From: Cucumis sativus
Taxonomy: Eukaryota; Streptophyta; Magnoliopsida; Cucurbitales; Cucurbitaceae
DNA: 64,000 bases
Direction: 5' to 3'
Assembly: GCF_000004075.3 (NCBI RefSeq)
Contig: NC_026660.2
Coordinates: forward strand, 25,609,498 to 25,673,497
Both the position numbers and the translations under genes were made by a program. Below are positions 13,503 to 29,050 of the stretch, piece by piece. The notes below the pieces were generated by a model. That model saw only the letters and a program-made list of their open reading frames with translations. It was not told where the DNA came from and did no database searches. Each line of letters begins with the position of its first letter. Positions within the stretch are counted from its first letter, which is position 1.

Positions 13503-16500
13503 GGATCCATGCCAACGCACCTCCCTCTCAAATACACACCATCCTTCCGTTGACTTTCGTCTTCCCCCTAATCCATCATAAATCCACTTTTCCTCTCTTC
13601 TTTTTTCATTTCAACATTTCTTTTTTGTTTCTTCCACGTTACTATTAGTTGATGCTCCATTATTGGAACACCCAAACAAAAAAAAGGGCTAGTTTTGAAA
13701 ATACTCCCAACCAATAATATAGTCCAAACAAATATAATTGTGGGGTTGACCATACCCTTATTACTATAGTGTCTTTCACCAAAATCAAATTAAAAGTTTG
13801 AATTTCTCACCTCTTATATATCACCTCTACACATACGTGATTTGTAAGTTTGACTAATTCAATTCTATTTTTCATGTTAAAGCCATTTATTCACAATTAT
13901 CTTATTTGATACAAAATAATATTATATAACACGTGCTTCAAACAAAAATACTAGTTTAATATTCTAAGTACTTTAATTTTCTTTTAACTTATATCTAAAA
14001 ACAAATACAGATTTTGTTGGGTATAATTAATTAGTGGCTTCTAAACTTAGTTATTAAAAAATATAAAGGAAATTGAAAGGTAATTAAATTGTTAGGAAAA
14101 TGCAATCAAAATTAATGTTTACTTTAAATAGATAAGAGATGGAGATACATTGTATATAAATGATAAGAATTTAAGTTTTTTTTTTTTTTTTTTGTTGATA
14201 GATTAAAAAGTAAATGCATAGTTGAGTTGGATTTGATTGTAACAAAATAGAGTAACGTCTTTCTCGAAAGTTTACTGACAAAAGCTGTTGGCCACATTAC
14301 GGAAAGAGAAACAAAAGTAATTGTATAACACATGTTAAAATATATCAAATACATTATTAAATTTATGGTATGAAAGTAGAATGAGTCAAATTTGGAACAA
14401 CAAACTACACTAATTATGTGGACCATATCCTACTGGGTGTCGCAACAAACAATGCGGTAAAAAGTTCACAAATTATTCAATTCACTTCCTATAATTTTTG
14501 TTCTCTCTGTACAAATAATTAGCAAAAAATGGCCGACTCAATTATATTCTAACCTTATATTATATTTTCGTCCATATTATCAGTTTGACAGCGTTACATT
14601 AAATGAATTGGAATTTTATATTATTTTGTAAGAAATTACAAAACACAATAGTTTCATATGGCTAACTATCTACTTTGTACCTCTTTACCAAATACACAAA
14701 CGTGCAACTTCAACTTACTCAACTTTTCTTCTTCAAAAACACTGCCTCTTCTTTCTTTTGACCAAATTTTCAACTCCCGAGAAAAACTATTTTTCGTTAT
14801 TTTTCAAAATCTCAAATTTTCAAATCTTGACTTTGTTTTTCAAAACATTGGTAAAAAAAGTAAATAATAAAGCAAGACATTGAAGAAGTTGTCTTCGAAG
14901 GTTTGCGTTATAATGGGCTTAAAACTATGTTCACTTGGACAGCCCTTCAATCATGAGTTGGGTCGACCCGATAGGCCCAAATCTGTTGACAATCCAAAAT
15001 TCTGAATACAGGGCTTGGCCCACGTTCCGAAATGATTCAAAACTATATGCCACTTTCAAATTTAGTTTAGTATTATTTGAATTAATCAATCTCACAATTT
15101 ATAGATGTATCATCAATTGTTTTTTTTTTTTTTTTAGATATAACCTCTTACAGTATACTAGATACCAACATTATTATTTTTAAGACGTATACGAGAAGGT
15201 GAAAACAAATATTGTATAAGTTAATAGTTATTATAATGTTTGGTGATTTAGAGATTTATGCGAACGGGAAAGATAACATATTGGTGAAAGAATTATAAAC
15301 ATTAGAATATCACATAAAAAGCAGTAATCAACATGAACTTTTGTTATTTTTTAACTCTAAAAAACATGAGAAAGAGAAGCAATAAAAATGTTATAAATGA
15401 GGATAATAAATAGCAAGGATATTGGTTGCCTCACTTCAAAGGAAACAAAAGGCAAATTTGAGAAAACTGATGTAATGGTTTCACCAAAATGCCTTTGTGA
15501 TCTTGGAACTTTCATATTCATGAAATTTCTTCAAGTCTCCTAATTTTTAAGAACTTGCTTCAATGATCAGCAACACAATATATGGTTGTTTGCTTGTAAT
15601 TTTTGCAAATTTCCCTTTTTGGTTCTTTTTTTTTTTTTAAATAAAAAAAAACATTATAATCATTGTGGGGCCTATAACACCATTTCTCAATTTGACTTTA
15701 ACATTTTCTTTATTGGGTTGGTATTTTACTATCTCTTCTCTATTTTTTTAATTCAACCTTGTTATAGCTCTCATTTAGATTCTATATTTTATGTATTCAT
15801 TCAACCATCAATGAACTGCACAAACTGCCATTGGTTTCAACTTTCAAGATGATGAATTTCTATAACCTAAAGTTGAAACAGCGTACATTGATTTTGTATT
15901 TCATTCATAAGTCTAAAATCTTATACATATAGTTTGATAGATAAGTTTTCGATATTATAAATTGTAATGCAAAAATAAATTAGTTTGACTCCATAATCTC
16001 CATCTTGGAAAATACTTTTTTAGGCTCTTAGAAAAAACGAAATAGGTAAGGAAACTAGTTTTCAAAATATATATTCTTAAAACATAGAAACAATAATTTG
16101 TAGTAGAAATATGACACATTTTTCATAAAACTGCCTTTTCAATGTACAAAAGAAAGAAACATGTAGAGCTTCCCATTATACCAAATGTATAAACGTTTAT
16201 GTTAACGACATAATTTTCTTTTAGAAGAATAAAGCAAATTATTTCCATCCTTTTCATTTAACATTTGAAATATCTCCTTTTTATGATTTCACTCGTATAC
16301 TTGCGTATAAATAACTCACAAATATATATATATTTGATTTGATTTTTTTCAAACCATTTGTTTTTTTTATGATCACTTCAATTATAATTAGGTGTCCAGT
16401 AATTTTATTTTGGTAGATCATTCCTTTTGTGCCACTGTTATACATTGATAGTAAAATTAAAATAATAATTTTGACAAAATTAAAATTTAATTCCTATAGC

Positions 16501-17067
16501 TTAATAAGTTGATAAAGTTATCCTAATCTAACTTGTAATTGTCCCCAAATTATAAAAAGGCCAAATCGATGATTGAAAAAAAAAGGAATAAAAGGGGAAG
16601 AATTGTAAGGTTGGTAAAATAAATTAAGAAGAAGAAAAAGGAATGATTTAGTAAGAGGATTTGCATGGTTAGAGGGAATGATTTGATAGGTGGAAATTTG
16701 TTGAAGAGCTCAAGACCTCACCAATTAGATTGCTTAGAAGAAGGTAAAAGGAGAGAATGATAATTGTTTTTGTATCAAAATTGAATGATGATATTCTTCT
16801 GATGAAAAGAGGTGTGAATCTGTCAACCACTGGTTGGAAGCTATGCGTTGAATTCCAATCCGGCGTCAAACAAAGCAAAACAACCCCCAAGTGCGGCAAA
16901 TACAAATGAGATGATGCGTTTCAATCTCATTCAAAACTCTTTCTCTATTTAATTTCATCTCATTTTTCTAAATTCATCTATTGTTACTGTCTCTTTCAGG
17001 CATTTCGTCGAGCATCTGGGGCCCCTTCCCTTTCATTTTGGCATAATATCGCCTTCTTCACCGCTTT

Positions 17068-17097
17068 GTGTGTGTTGTGTGTTGTGTGTGTTTGTGC
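17068..17097 (+). repeat. TG-rich microsatellite in the IRX14 leader
   Basis: Imperfect TGTG/TTGTG repeats within the presumed 5' untranslated region of the IRX14 gene, about 250 bases before the start codon. Likely length-polymorphic. Confidence 0.7.
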
Positions 17098-17346
17098 GCC
17101 AAACCAAAGACTCAGACAAAGACATTACCCCCAAGCTTTTCATTCTTAAACTCAAAGCAATTCTTCTCTAATCAACCCCTTTCGCTACTTCTCTTCCATT
17201 CTCATTCTCTCAACCCAATTCCAATCTCACCTTTAAAGCAACTTCTGTAATATCCCCTTTTCGGCCATTTCTCTAATTCTTCCTACTCAACTCATCTTCC
17301 CTTTTGGTTCTAGTGGAAAAAGGGTTTGTGGAGGCAAACCCAGAAC

Positions 17347-20300
17347 ATGAAGCTTTCTGCATTGCAGCAGACTTATGCTGCCCGTCGGGCTAATAGCTTC
17401 AGAGGATCGCCGTTGGATTCGTCTGCTGATAGTCCAATCAAGTCGCCGGCCGGGATTTTCTGGTTGATTCTTCATGGACTTTGTTGCCTCATCAGTCTTG
17501 TACTGGGATTTCGCTTCTCCCGTCTTGTGTTTTTTCTTTTCTTCTCTACTTCAACCACTACTAACCTTTACTTGACTCCCTTTCGATCTGCCACTGACCT
17601 GAATGTTCACTCTACTTCCCTGTCAAATCCGACTGTAAATCTTGAAATTCCGGTGAATAAGACGACGCATACGACCATTGCTGCTTCGAGTAGCCGTGTG
17701 GTGGTTGGGAGGCATGGGATCCGAATCCGGCCGTGGCCGCATCCAAACCCTACTGAAGTTATGAAGGCTCACCAGATTATTGAGACGGTGCAGAGGGAAC
17801 AGAGGCGTCAATTTGGGGTCAAGAATCCTCGAAAGATAATTGCTATAACGCCAACTTATGTGCGGACGTTCCAGGCGCTTCACATGACTGGTGTTATGCA
17901 CTCGCTGATGTTGGTCCCTTACGAACTTGTCTGGATCGTGGTGGAGGCCGGTGGAATCACCAACGAGACTGCTTCAGTTCTTGCCAAGTCTGGGCTGGAG
18001 ACTATCCACGTTGGGTTCAATCAGCGGATGCCAACTTCTTGGGAGGGTAGGCACCGAATGGAGGCTCAGATGAGGCTCCATGCCTTGAGGTTATTTCTCC
18101 ATACCTGCCTTTTTTATTGCCTGCTTCTTGTTTGATGAATTAAGAAGGTAGTTAGGTGATCCTGTTTCTTTCTAAACAAAGCTGAGTGCTCGAGTACGAT
18201 TTGACTGTATATGATTTAGTTAGTAAGCTATTAATTGCGGGGCAAAAAAGGTGAAAAGATCAAGATTGTGCATGATGAAGATATTGTATTTCATACTCCA
18301 TTTTCTCTTTATATGGCTGAATAATTTAGGTTGCTTTTAGATCATGAATTTGATTATATAGGTATGAAATGATGCAGAATTGTGAGCAAAATGATGCTGG
18401 ATGGAATCGTGACGTTCGTGGATGACAGTAACATGCACAGTATGGAGTTCTTTGACGAGATCCAGAACGTGAAATGGTTTGGAGCTCTGTCTGTCGGAAT
18501 TATTGTTCAGTCTGATAAACAAGATGAATCATCAGACGAGATGGAGAACCCACCAATTCCTGCACAGGGTCCTGCTTGCAATTCTTCCAATAAATTGGTT
18601 GGTTGGCACACCTTCAATGCGCTTCCATACGCTGGAAAAAGTGCTAAATTCATTGGTGACAAGACATCAGTTCTTCCGAGGAAGCTTGAGTGGTGTGGGT
18701 TTGTGTTGAATTCCAAGTTGCTATGGAAAGATGCAGAAGATAAGCCAGAATGGGTCAATGAGTTTGATACATTGGAGGTTGGTGATGATGCTTTAGAGAG
18801 TCCACTATTTCTTTTGAAGGATGCATCCATGGTTGAGCCGCTTGGAAGTTGTGGCCGCCAAGTTTTACTCTGGTGGCTCAGAGTTGAAGCTCGTTTTGAT
18901 AGCAAATTTCCTCATGGGTTAGTATCATCTTTAATTTGATGCCTTCCTCCCTATTACATATATGAAATTCATCAATCCGATAGATATATCACTAAAAATG
19001 AAACGAAACAATATGCAACTTTTAGGTCAATTTGTTTCGAATGTGTTTTGAAATTTTAATCACATGACAACACCTAATTTAATGTTGAGGTTGTGCAGTC
19101 CGATCTGATGATCATTTAATTTAATGTGTTTTCTAGCCTCTAAAGATGTCTTGTTTACCTATACTTGGATCATGATTTAAAATCTAAAGTTGTTTGCATA
19201 CTGGTGAAGACGCGGTTCAAATACCTTTTTTTTTTCTATATAGATTTGATGTTTTATCTATGCTGTATCTCTAATTTTAGCTTCTGCATGTTTTTACTAT
19301 GAAGATTGCAATTGTTGCGTGCGTATTTAAATAAATAAATGGCTAAATTACATTAATATTTATTGAGCCAATAGATTCTCGTGATAGGTGGTTGATATGT
19401 GCTTTCTGTTTGATACAATTGTTAGTGATACTATAAGTATATGCCACTACTTCTGTATATCAATGATGCAGTTCCGCCATTTTTGCCTTCTCATTTTCTT
19501 GTACTGATTTCCAAAATTAAATTTACAGAAGTATTTTCAAAACTTTGTATACCATTTATTAACAGGATATTAACTTTTTTTTAGATGTTCATATTATATT
19601 ATATAAATTTCTCACTAATGTAAGATTGATTTTCTTGATTTAAAATAGTGTACAAATTTACTAGTCAGTAAGGTTATGTAATACTGTAACGGGAAAATAA
19701 GATGATTTTGTTACTATATTTAGTAAGCGTACCATTTTTCAACTGAAATTATTTCTGTTGCGGACAAAATTTCTTTTTCTCAAACTATTATTTCATTGTT
19801 CCTCATAGGCGTAGGTTATTCTCGTTTCTAAGTTACCATAACCTCTGGTCTGAGATGGCCCTAGTGTTGGAAGAAACCATGGATAATCTCATAGATTTTT
19901 TGTCGTTCTATTGAAGACAAGAACTATTGGCTCCTCCTCTTGTAAATCGTACAGATTGGGTTCGTATTCATTCAAATTTTGGGCCACTTAACATGCTACT
20001 CTCAAAACGGTGGTAAGATTAGGGTCACCGTCTTCCACCAAGAAATTCTTTTTGCTTAGTAAATATTTTCTTCCTATTTTGCCCTCTCTCTTTCCATTTT
20101 GACTTTTGACGACCGTTCTGAACGCCTATTAGATTTTAGAACCAAAACCATAACCGCTTTTATAATCTTGCCTTTATCTTTTCCAAGAAGGATTGATCAA
20201 CTTAATGGCCAGATTCTGGTACCTAATTACATTTTCTCCCATTTTTCTTATTTTTCTTATTTTGCCTATTTTCCTTCTTTTTTTTCATTTTCTCTTTCGT

Positions 20301-21542
20301 CATTTATATGTCTATTTCTATTTAGCATTTTAGACTTCTATTCTTTTTAGGTACAACCTCTAGAAACGAAGTTTATGCCAATTACCAACTAAGAACATTT
20401 TGGTCCATAAACACCTCTTTCAACATTCTATCCTAGCCATGCTATGGTGCCACTTTAAGATGTTTTCAGTCTGTGCTGTCTTTTAGTAACTTAGTAAGAA
20501 GTCCCTTCAGACTTCTGCTTTTCTTTCTGGCAAATTATATGTACAAAATGTAAAACAATAGTACAAGAACCGTCTTATTTCTAGGAGACTCCGAAGCTCA
20601 TAGGACTCATAGTCTATTTTTCAACAGTCAAGGATTAAGGATGCCAGTTTACAATTTTTGGAGCAGTCTTTAGTCTCTAGGAAGCTAGGGTCGTAGGAAT
20701 TTCCAATGCAAAGTTTCCGTTTGCCCTTTTTCGACTACGCCCCTGTGAGATATTTTGACTTGCTTCCAAGCTTCCCCCAATGTTTTAACGACTTGGATGC
20801 TTACCCATCTACTTAAATGACCTGTAGATAGTTTCTTTGTTCTGTTCTCACAAAAATGTCAGTCTTAAAGTGATAGTTCTGTCTGTATGCGCTTTGACTG
20901 TGAAATGTGCTGATCCCTTACTGTCTGGCGGCATCCTAATCCGCATTGATCTACCTTGTTTCATGTTCATTTTCACTATACTCTGAATCCATCTTCGCTA
21001 TAATTGAGCTGGTACAAAAAAACATCCATGGTATTAAGGAAAGGTCAGGGTAATCCGTGGGTAATTTATATATTATTTATTCTGGCATCACCCACTTCGT
21101 TTCTGTGTTTGCATTTGCATTTGCATGTGTGCCTATGATATCTTCTTCACATGGGTTGTTTTTTATTCCTTGGATTTTTAAGTTAATAGTATTGTTGGCC
21201 ATTTCACGAGGAATGTTTGATCCTCCTTAGACAACCTTCGTTTACCCTCGATCTTGAATGTAGCTTTTACATTCACTTAATGCTTCCACTTTCATTTCAT
21301 ACAGGTGGTTGATTGACCCTCCTTTGGAGATTACTGTGCCTGCAAAACGAACACCGTGGCCGGATGTTCCTCCCGAACTCCCTACTAACGAAAAAGCTCA
21401 GACAGACAATCATGAGGAAACGACTAAGCTTCCTGCAAAGTCTCATTCATCCAGATCCAGAAGAAGTTCTCGAAGCAAGAGAAAGCGTCACGAACCGAAA
21501 GTGGTCGACACTCAAACTTCAGTGAGACATTCTGAGAACTAA
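17347..21542 (+). CDS. IRX14: IRX14-type GT43 xylan xylosyltransferase
   Basis: Three exons, 17347-18089, 18378-18917 and 21305-21542, encode 506 residues. The protein begins MKLSALQQ with the RRANSFR motif seen in IRX14. It has one hydrophobic anchor at roughly 36-67 and a luminal GT43 domain: SSRVVVGRHGIRIRPWPHPNP, TPTYVRTFQALHMTGVMHSL, VWIVVEAGG, a DDS motif at 263-265, QGPACNS and SCGRQVLLWWLRVEAR. A Lys/Arg/Ser-rich tail follows. IRX14 acts in the Golgi with IRX9 and IRX10 in the xylan synthase complex and is needed for backbone elongation. Both introns split codons and keep frame; the second is 2.4 kb. An in-frame upstream TTG is ignored because the first ATG matches the family start. 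Confidence 0.96.
18918..21304 (+). other. Large intron 2 of IRX14 with a non-AT-rich core
   Basis: Intron of 2387 bases with GT donor (GTTAGT) and CAG acceptor. The segment around 19800-20780 has balanced base composition and fragmentary coding-like character unlike the AT-rich flanks. This suggests a decayed element inserted in the intron. I cannot name its family and no ends are evident. Confidence 0.4.
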
Positions 21543-24500
21543 AAAAAATCGACCCATAACACGTCCATGATCTTTCTGGTGTTTAAAGATTAGATGATAA
21601 GAATTCAGAGAAGAAATGATTTTTTTTGGGAGAAAGAAAGCTCATGGTTTCAATGGAAATATCAATCAGAACAGGCAGGTTTCCTAACAGGCCCATGTAT
21701 ACAAAGAATTCATTTTTGATTTCAGACTCGGTTACATTTTTCTTTTTTTAAATTTTTATTATTATTTTTTTCTTTCTTAATGGTGGGGTGATTGATGTTC
21801 TTATTTCATGAGAAAGCAATTTCAACCTGCTACTGCAGGAAAGCTTGTATTCAACATCTTTCAAAATTTTATACGTGATGATGCTCTCAATAGGAGTTGT
21901 GAGTTCTTTTGTCTACTTCTTAAACAAAGAAAACAAAAAGTTGGTGAAAACTCTTGATTTCTTAATTCAACATTATGCCAAACACCTCTCCCTCGCTTTC
22001 TTAATTGAAGCATTTATGAATTTCATGTATTTGTTATGGAATACTATCTTTACTTCAATTCCTTACTTGCCATAAAAGCTAAATAGTTTCTCTTTCTTAT
22101 TTTTATACCACCGTGAATCAAAGATATTAATTTGTATATATGTTCCATTCAATTCTATATTTACTTTCTTGAGCCAAACTTTATACCTTACCACACTTCC
22201 TTGTAATCTCATATTAAAGATAAGAAAAATCAATGTCGATTATTTAATAAATTTGGGGAAAGCAAAAAAGGCAGCACATTCTTTGAAAATGACTATGGTC
22301 CATAAGCTCATTATAGACCCACGGACACTTTGGTAGAATAAATCAACAGACGACATAGATCAGTAACGAATGTAACCTGATAACTTTCTATATTCATCCA
22401 ACTTCAACTTGAAATACAATATAAAATAAAATAAAACAAAACAAAAAATCTTGTAATAATTGAATAGTACTGCACATTAAATTAAATGCTTATTGGAAAT
22501 ATCACACTAAAAAAGAAAAAGAGATCTAGAGAGAGAATGAATAATAAATATTCAAGACAGAGAGAAGAGAAGATGATCCAAAAGAAGGTTAGAAATTTGT
22601 GTTCCCAAGACAAACACCGATTACAATATTTTATTGGGTCTTCTTTTTTTGCTTTGATTCAAGGAATGGTCTCTTTTCTGCATGCCTTGCCCCCTTTCCT
22701 TTTTAATTCTCAGCTTCTTGGGAATAGAAGTCACCAATCCTCCCTCCTTTTTTCTTCTTCAAAATATCAAACTCCAAACTCTTAGCTTTCCTCCTTAAGT
22801 TTGAATTTTTAAAAATAATGTTTACTTATACTTCAAGTTCTACGTTTTCATGGATTGGTTCTTTTTGTTTTTCTTGCCTTTCCCTTGCAACTTAGCATAT
22901 GTTGTCTTTTCAAACCGATATATGCGAGTGTTGAATTAATTTTTTTTTGTTCCCGAATATATTGAAAAGTTTTTTCTTATTATAAATTGTGTTTAAATTA
23001 TTATAAATACTAATATTCTTCTTATTTAAGCATCACGAAATTTTGATATCTAAATTTTGTATCTTATTTTATTTTGGTCCATGAACTTTTAAAATTGGTT
23101 TTTTATTTAAAATTAAAAAAAATATTTAATCTATGTTATTAGAATTAAATCTTTTTTTTTTTTTTTTTTTGTTAAAAATCATATCTCAAGCTTTGAGTTT
23201 ACCAATTTTAGATCAAATAATCGTTTGAGTTTATGAATTATGATATTATATTTTAAAATTAAATGATAATAAAAAGAGTAACTAATTTATAGAGAAATGA
23301 AGGTATGAAACAAGTTTGAAATAGGAAATATGAATTCAATTTGTGAACTTCACAGCTAAAAATATCAAGTTTAGCTTTTCAAAGATTGTTTGAGCATAAA
23401 ATTTTTATATTGAAAATATTTTAATGGTTGAATTAAGATAATAATAATAATAGAAGGGTGGAACGAAGAGAAGTAGATAATGGAAAAAAAAAAAAAGAGG
23501 AAAGGAAAGGAAGAGAGAAGAGGAGAAGAGAGCAGCGTGATGTGAGCTCCTCCTGTATGGGAAATGACAGTCAACTGATATTTCCACATTCTTCCCCAAC
23601 CCTCTTTCTCTTTCTATCCTTCGGTTCCATTATTTTATAAATATGTCTTCCTATAGTTATCAAAATCGTTTTGACATTTGTGTAACTTTGATAAAGGAAA
23701 ATCAGAGTTCCATTCTTCTCCATGCCAGATTTGTACTCAAAGAAAAAGAAACAACTAAAATCTATATCCACCATCAACTTGGAATTTGGAATCTCTTTCC
23801 CAGCTGCTCCACTATCAAAATAAATCTGCCATTTCCAAAATATAAATCAATGAATAAGAATTGAGCCTTTTCTTACAAAAATTAATAGTAATTAATAATA
23901 CGTTTATAAACTGCTTATAAGCAACTTAGCTCGTGTAGAAATTGATGATGTTTTAGTTTCAAAAGTTGAAAATTGTGTCTCAAACAAAGACTTCAAAAAG
24001 ACTGGAGAGATTGAAAAATACCTTACAAAGTTAAACTTCAAGTTGAAGTTCCGTAATAAATGGAAGTTGTCATTTTGTTAGGGATGGACTAAAAAACACA
24101 AAACCTTTGAGAGCCCCCGACTGACTCACTCACTCAGCCCCATAACTCCCACTTGCCTACCCTCCTTCCTCTCATCATATACTCCCTATTTACTCACCAA
24201 TATATAATATCCAACGTAACCCCCCCTCTTTCACCTTCCACTTTCCTACCTCACCAATTTTACCATTTCCTTTTTACAATATAATTTTAGAAAATTTATG
24301 GTTATTTATTACAGATTTCTGTAAAATCGAAACATCATTTTCACAGCAAATAAAAAAAGAAGTAACTTTCGGTGAAGAATTAACTAACCTTTTTCTCTGA
24401 CACATGACGAAGCACAATTACCCTTACTATTATATTATTAATTAAAACTAAACCCATATTAGTAAGAAAAGTTTTCCCTCACTTTTTGAGCTCCTTTATC

Positions 24501-24584
24501 CTATAAATACCCACACATACTTCCCCACTTTCTCCATATCTCGGAATCAACAATATCTTCCCTGTTCTTGAAGCAACCTTCGCC
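21543..24584. other. Intergenic region between IRX14 and cysteine protease genes
   Basis: No supported gene. The first 300 bases include the IRX14 3' UTR. The rest is AT-rich with short low-complexity frames. A purine-rich block at 23450-23540 is followed by a somewhat GC-richer stretch. The last 500 bases hold the protease promoter. Confidence 0.65.
24502..24509 (+). promoter_or_regulatory. TATA box of the cysteine protease gene
   Basis: TATAAATA lies 76 bases before the start codon, followed by CCCACAC and a C/T-rich leader. This is the usual plant TATA to ATG arrangement and implies transcription from about 24535. Confidence 0.65.
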
Positions 24585-27570
<2,986 letters not shown>

Positions 27571-29050
27571 ATGTAGAGATTGTGAGACACGAGTTACTCT
27601 CTAGTTTTGATGGAGGTCGATCATGTCTCGATGTTTCAATTCCTGTTGGTCTTAAGTTTGATCTATTGCTATACTTAAAAATTGTGCTTCTTGTAAATGA
27701 TTTGGTTCAACATCAATGTTCCTCAACAGTTTTAATGACATTTGTTGCATTTAAGATAGGGGAGCTATCTCACACAAATAGTTATGATAATGAAAGCAAG
27801 TTTCCTGTCATGATTTTGCACATTGCTTCTACCTAATGCTATCATTGGGGTCAACTGTGGAGTGGCAAGATGGTGGCAATATTTAATACTTGAAAATTTT
27901 GGGGAAGTTTCACCTTCTCCACATGATGAATGATATAATAAATAATACAAAGGTAAAAGGAGAGAGAAAAGGAAGGAGAACCGTGCACTTTTATTAAAAC
28001 CACACAAGAAAGAGAAAACATAATTGGAATTAAATAATGGCAATTTGATTTTTGATTGAACATCACATTCACACCAATCATATAAGATAAATTTAGATAA
28101 ATTTTCCAAGTAAATGGGTCCAGGTTTTTGATGACCTACATCTATTCAAAACTTAAAAAGCATCAATGAATGATTACGACGTGTTACTTATCTTTGTTTG
28201 AACTACATGTTTTCAAAAAATTAATGAAAGCTTAACAATCAAACTTGGTAAGTATATATTTAGAGATGTGTGATGCAATGCAATTCAAAATCTATATTTT
28301 GATAACATGTTTTGGGTCAATATGAAGCTCTCTCTTTTAGAGTTTCGTGAAGGAAAAGTGGGGGCAAACAAAATAGTCTAAGAAATAGAGCCAACGATCA
28401 GAATTGGTCGTATGGAAGGCGGCCGGGCAGGCGTCCAAGTAATAACACAAATCTGGATAGTAACACTAAGAATATTATTAAAAATATATGTTATAATATA
28501 TCTGCCCATTAATTTAAGGAAAAAAATGTGGAGAGATGATGATATGATATGATGAGAAATTAGCAATGTAGATACATCTCATTGCATGTGCCTTGGTTTT
28601 CTTAAATAAATAAAAGAAAGAAAAAAAACTTTGAATTTACAAACACAATTAATTAATTATTTTCTCTCCTCTCTTTTCCACTCAACTTTTCCATTTTGTG
28701 TGTTTTTTTCTTTTTCATTACATCATTTCTTTTCTTCTCCCTTTTAGCTTCAATTTTTCTTATTAATCAAAATCTCCAATTGTTTTGGTTTGGTTTCTTC
28801 CTTCTATCTTATTTTATTTTCATATTTTTTCTTCTTTTTTGGGTTCGTCAACCTCTCTCTATCTTCATTAATTTCCATTTCCTTCTCTGTTCTTCTTTTC
28901 ATTTTTTTACACTCATTTCGCCCGAAACAACGGAACTGACAAAACCGCCCACCCCGCCCGTGTGTTCGGCCGATCGGCATAACGTCTCCACAATGGGCTG
29001 CACTTTTTGTCCAATATCGATTCCGTCCGATCAATGATCGCCTACTCAAA
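27571..29050. other. Intergenic region between protease and DUF247 genes
   Basis: Protease 3' UTR to roughly 27840, then AT-rich DNA without a supported gene. From about 28690 the sequence becomes pyrimidine-rich and represents the DUF247 promoter and leader. A small upstream ORF lies at 28993-29037. Confidence 0.65.
28993..29037 (+). promoter_or_regulatory. uORF (14 codons) before the DUF247 gene
   Basis: The ATG opens a frame reading MGCTFCPISIPSDQ and stops 13 bases before the main ATG. If the transcript starts upstream, ribosomes would meet this ORF first and would have to reinitiate over a very short distance. Alternatively, transcription begins between the two ATGs. Confidence 0.45.

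Larger units (their letters stand above)
11205..17346. other. Intergenic region between WRKY and IRX14 genes (divergent promoters)
   Basis: The two genes diverge, so both promoters lie here. The first 400 bases are the WRKY leader and promoter; about 17040-17346 is the IRX14 leader. The middle is AT-rich with no convincing gene. Two non-AT islands stand out. One, at 13320-13510, ends in a perfect G-box/ABRE palindrome context. The other, at 16660-16930, holds a short minus-strand ORF that looks like a signal peptide. Confidence 0.65.
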
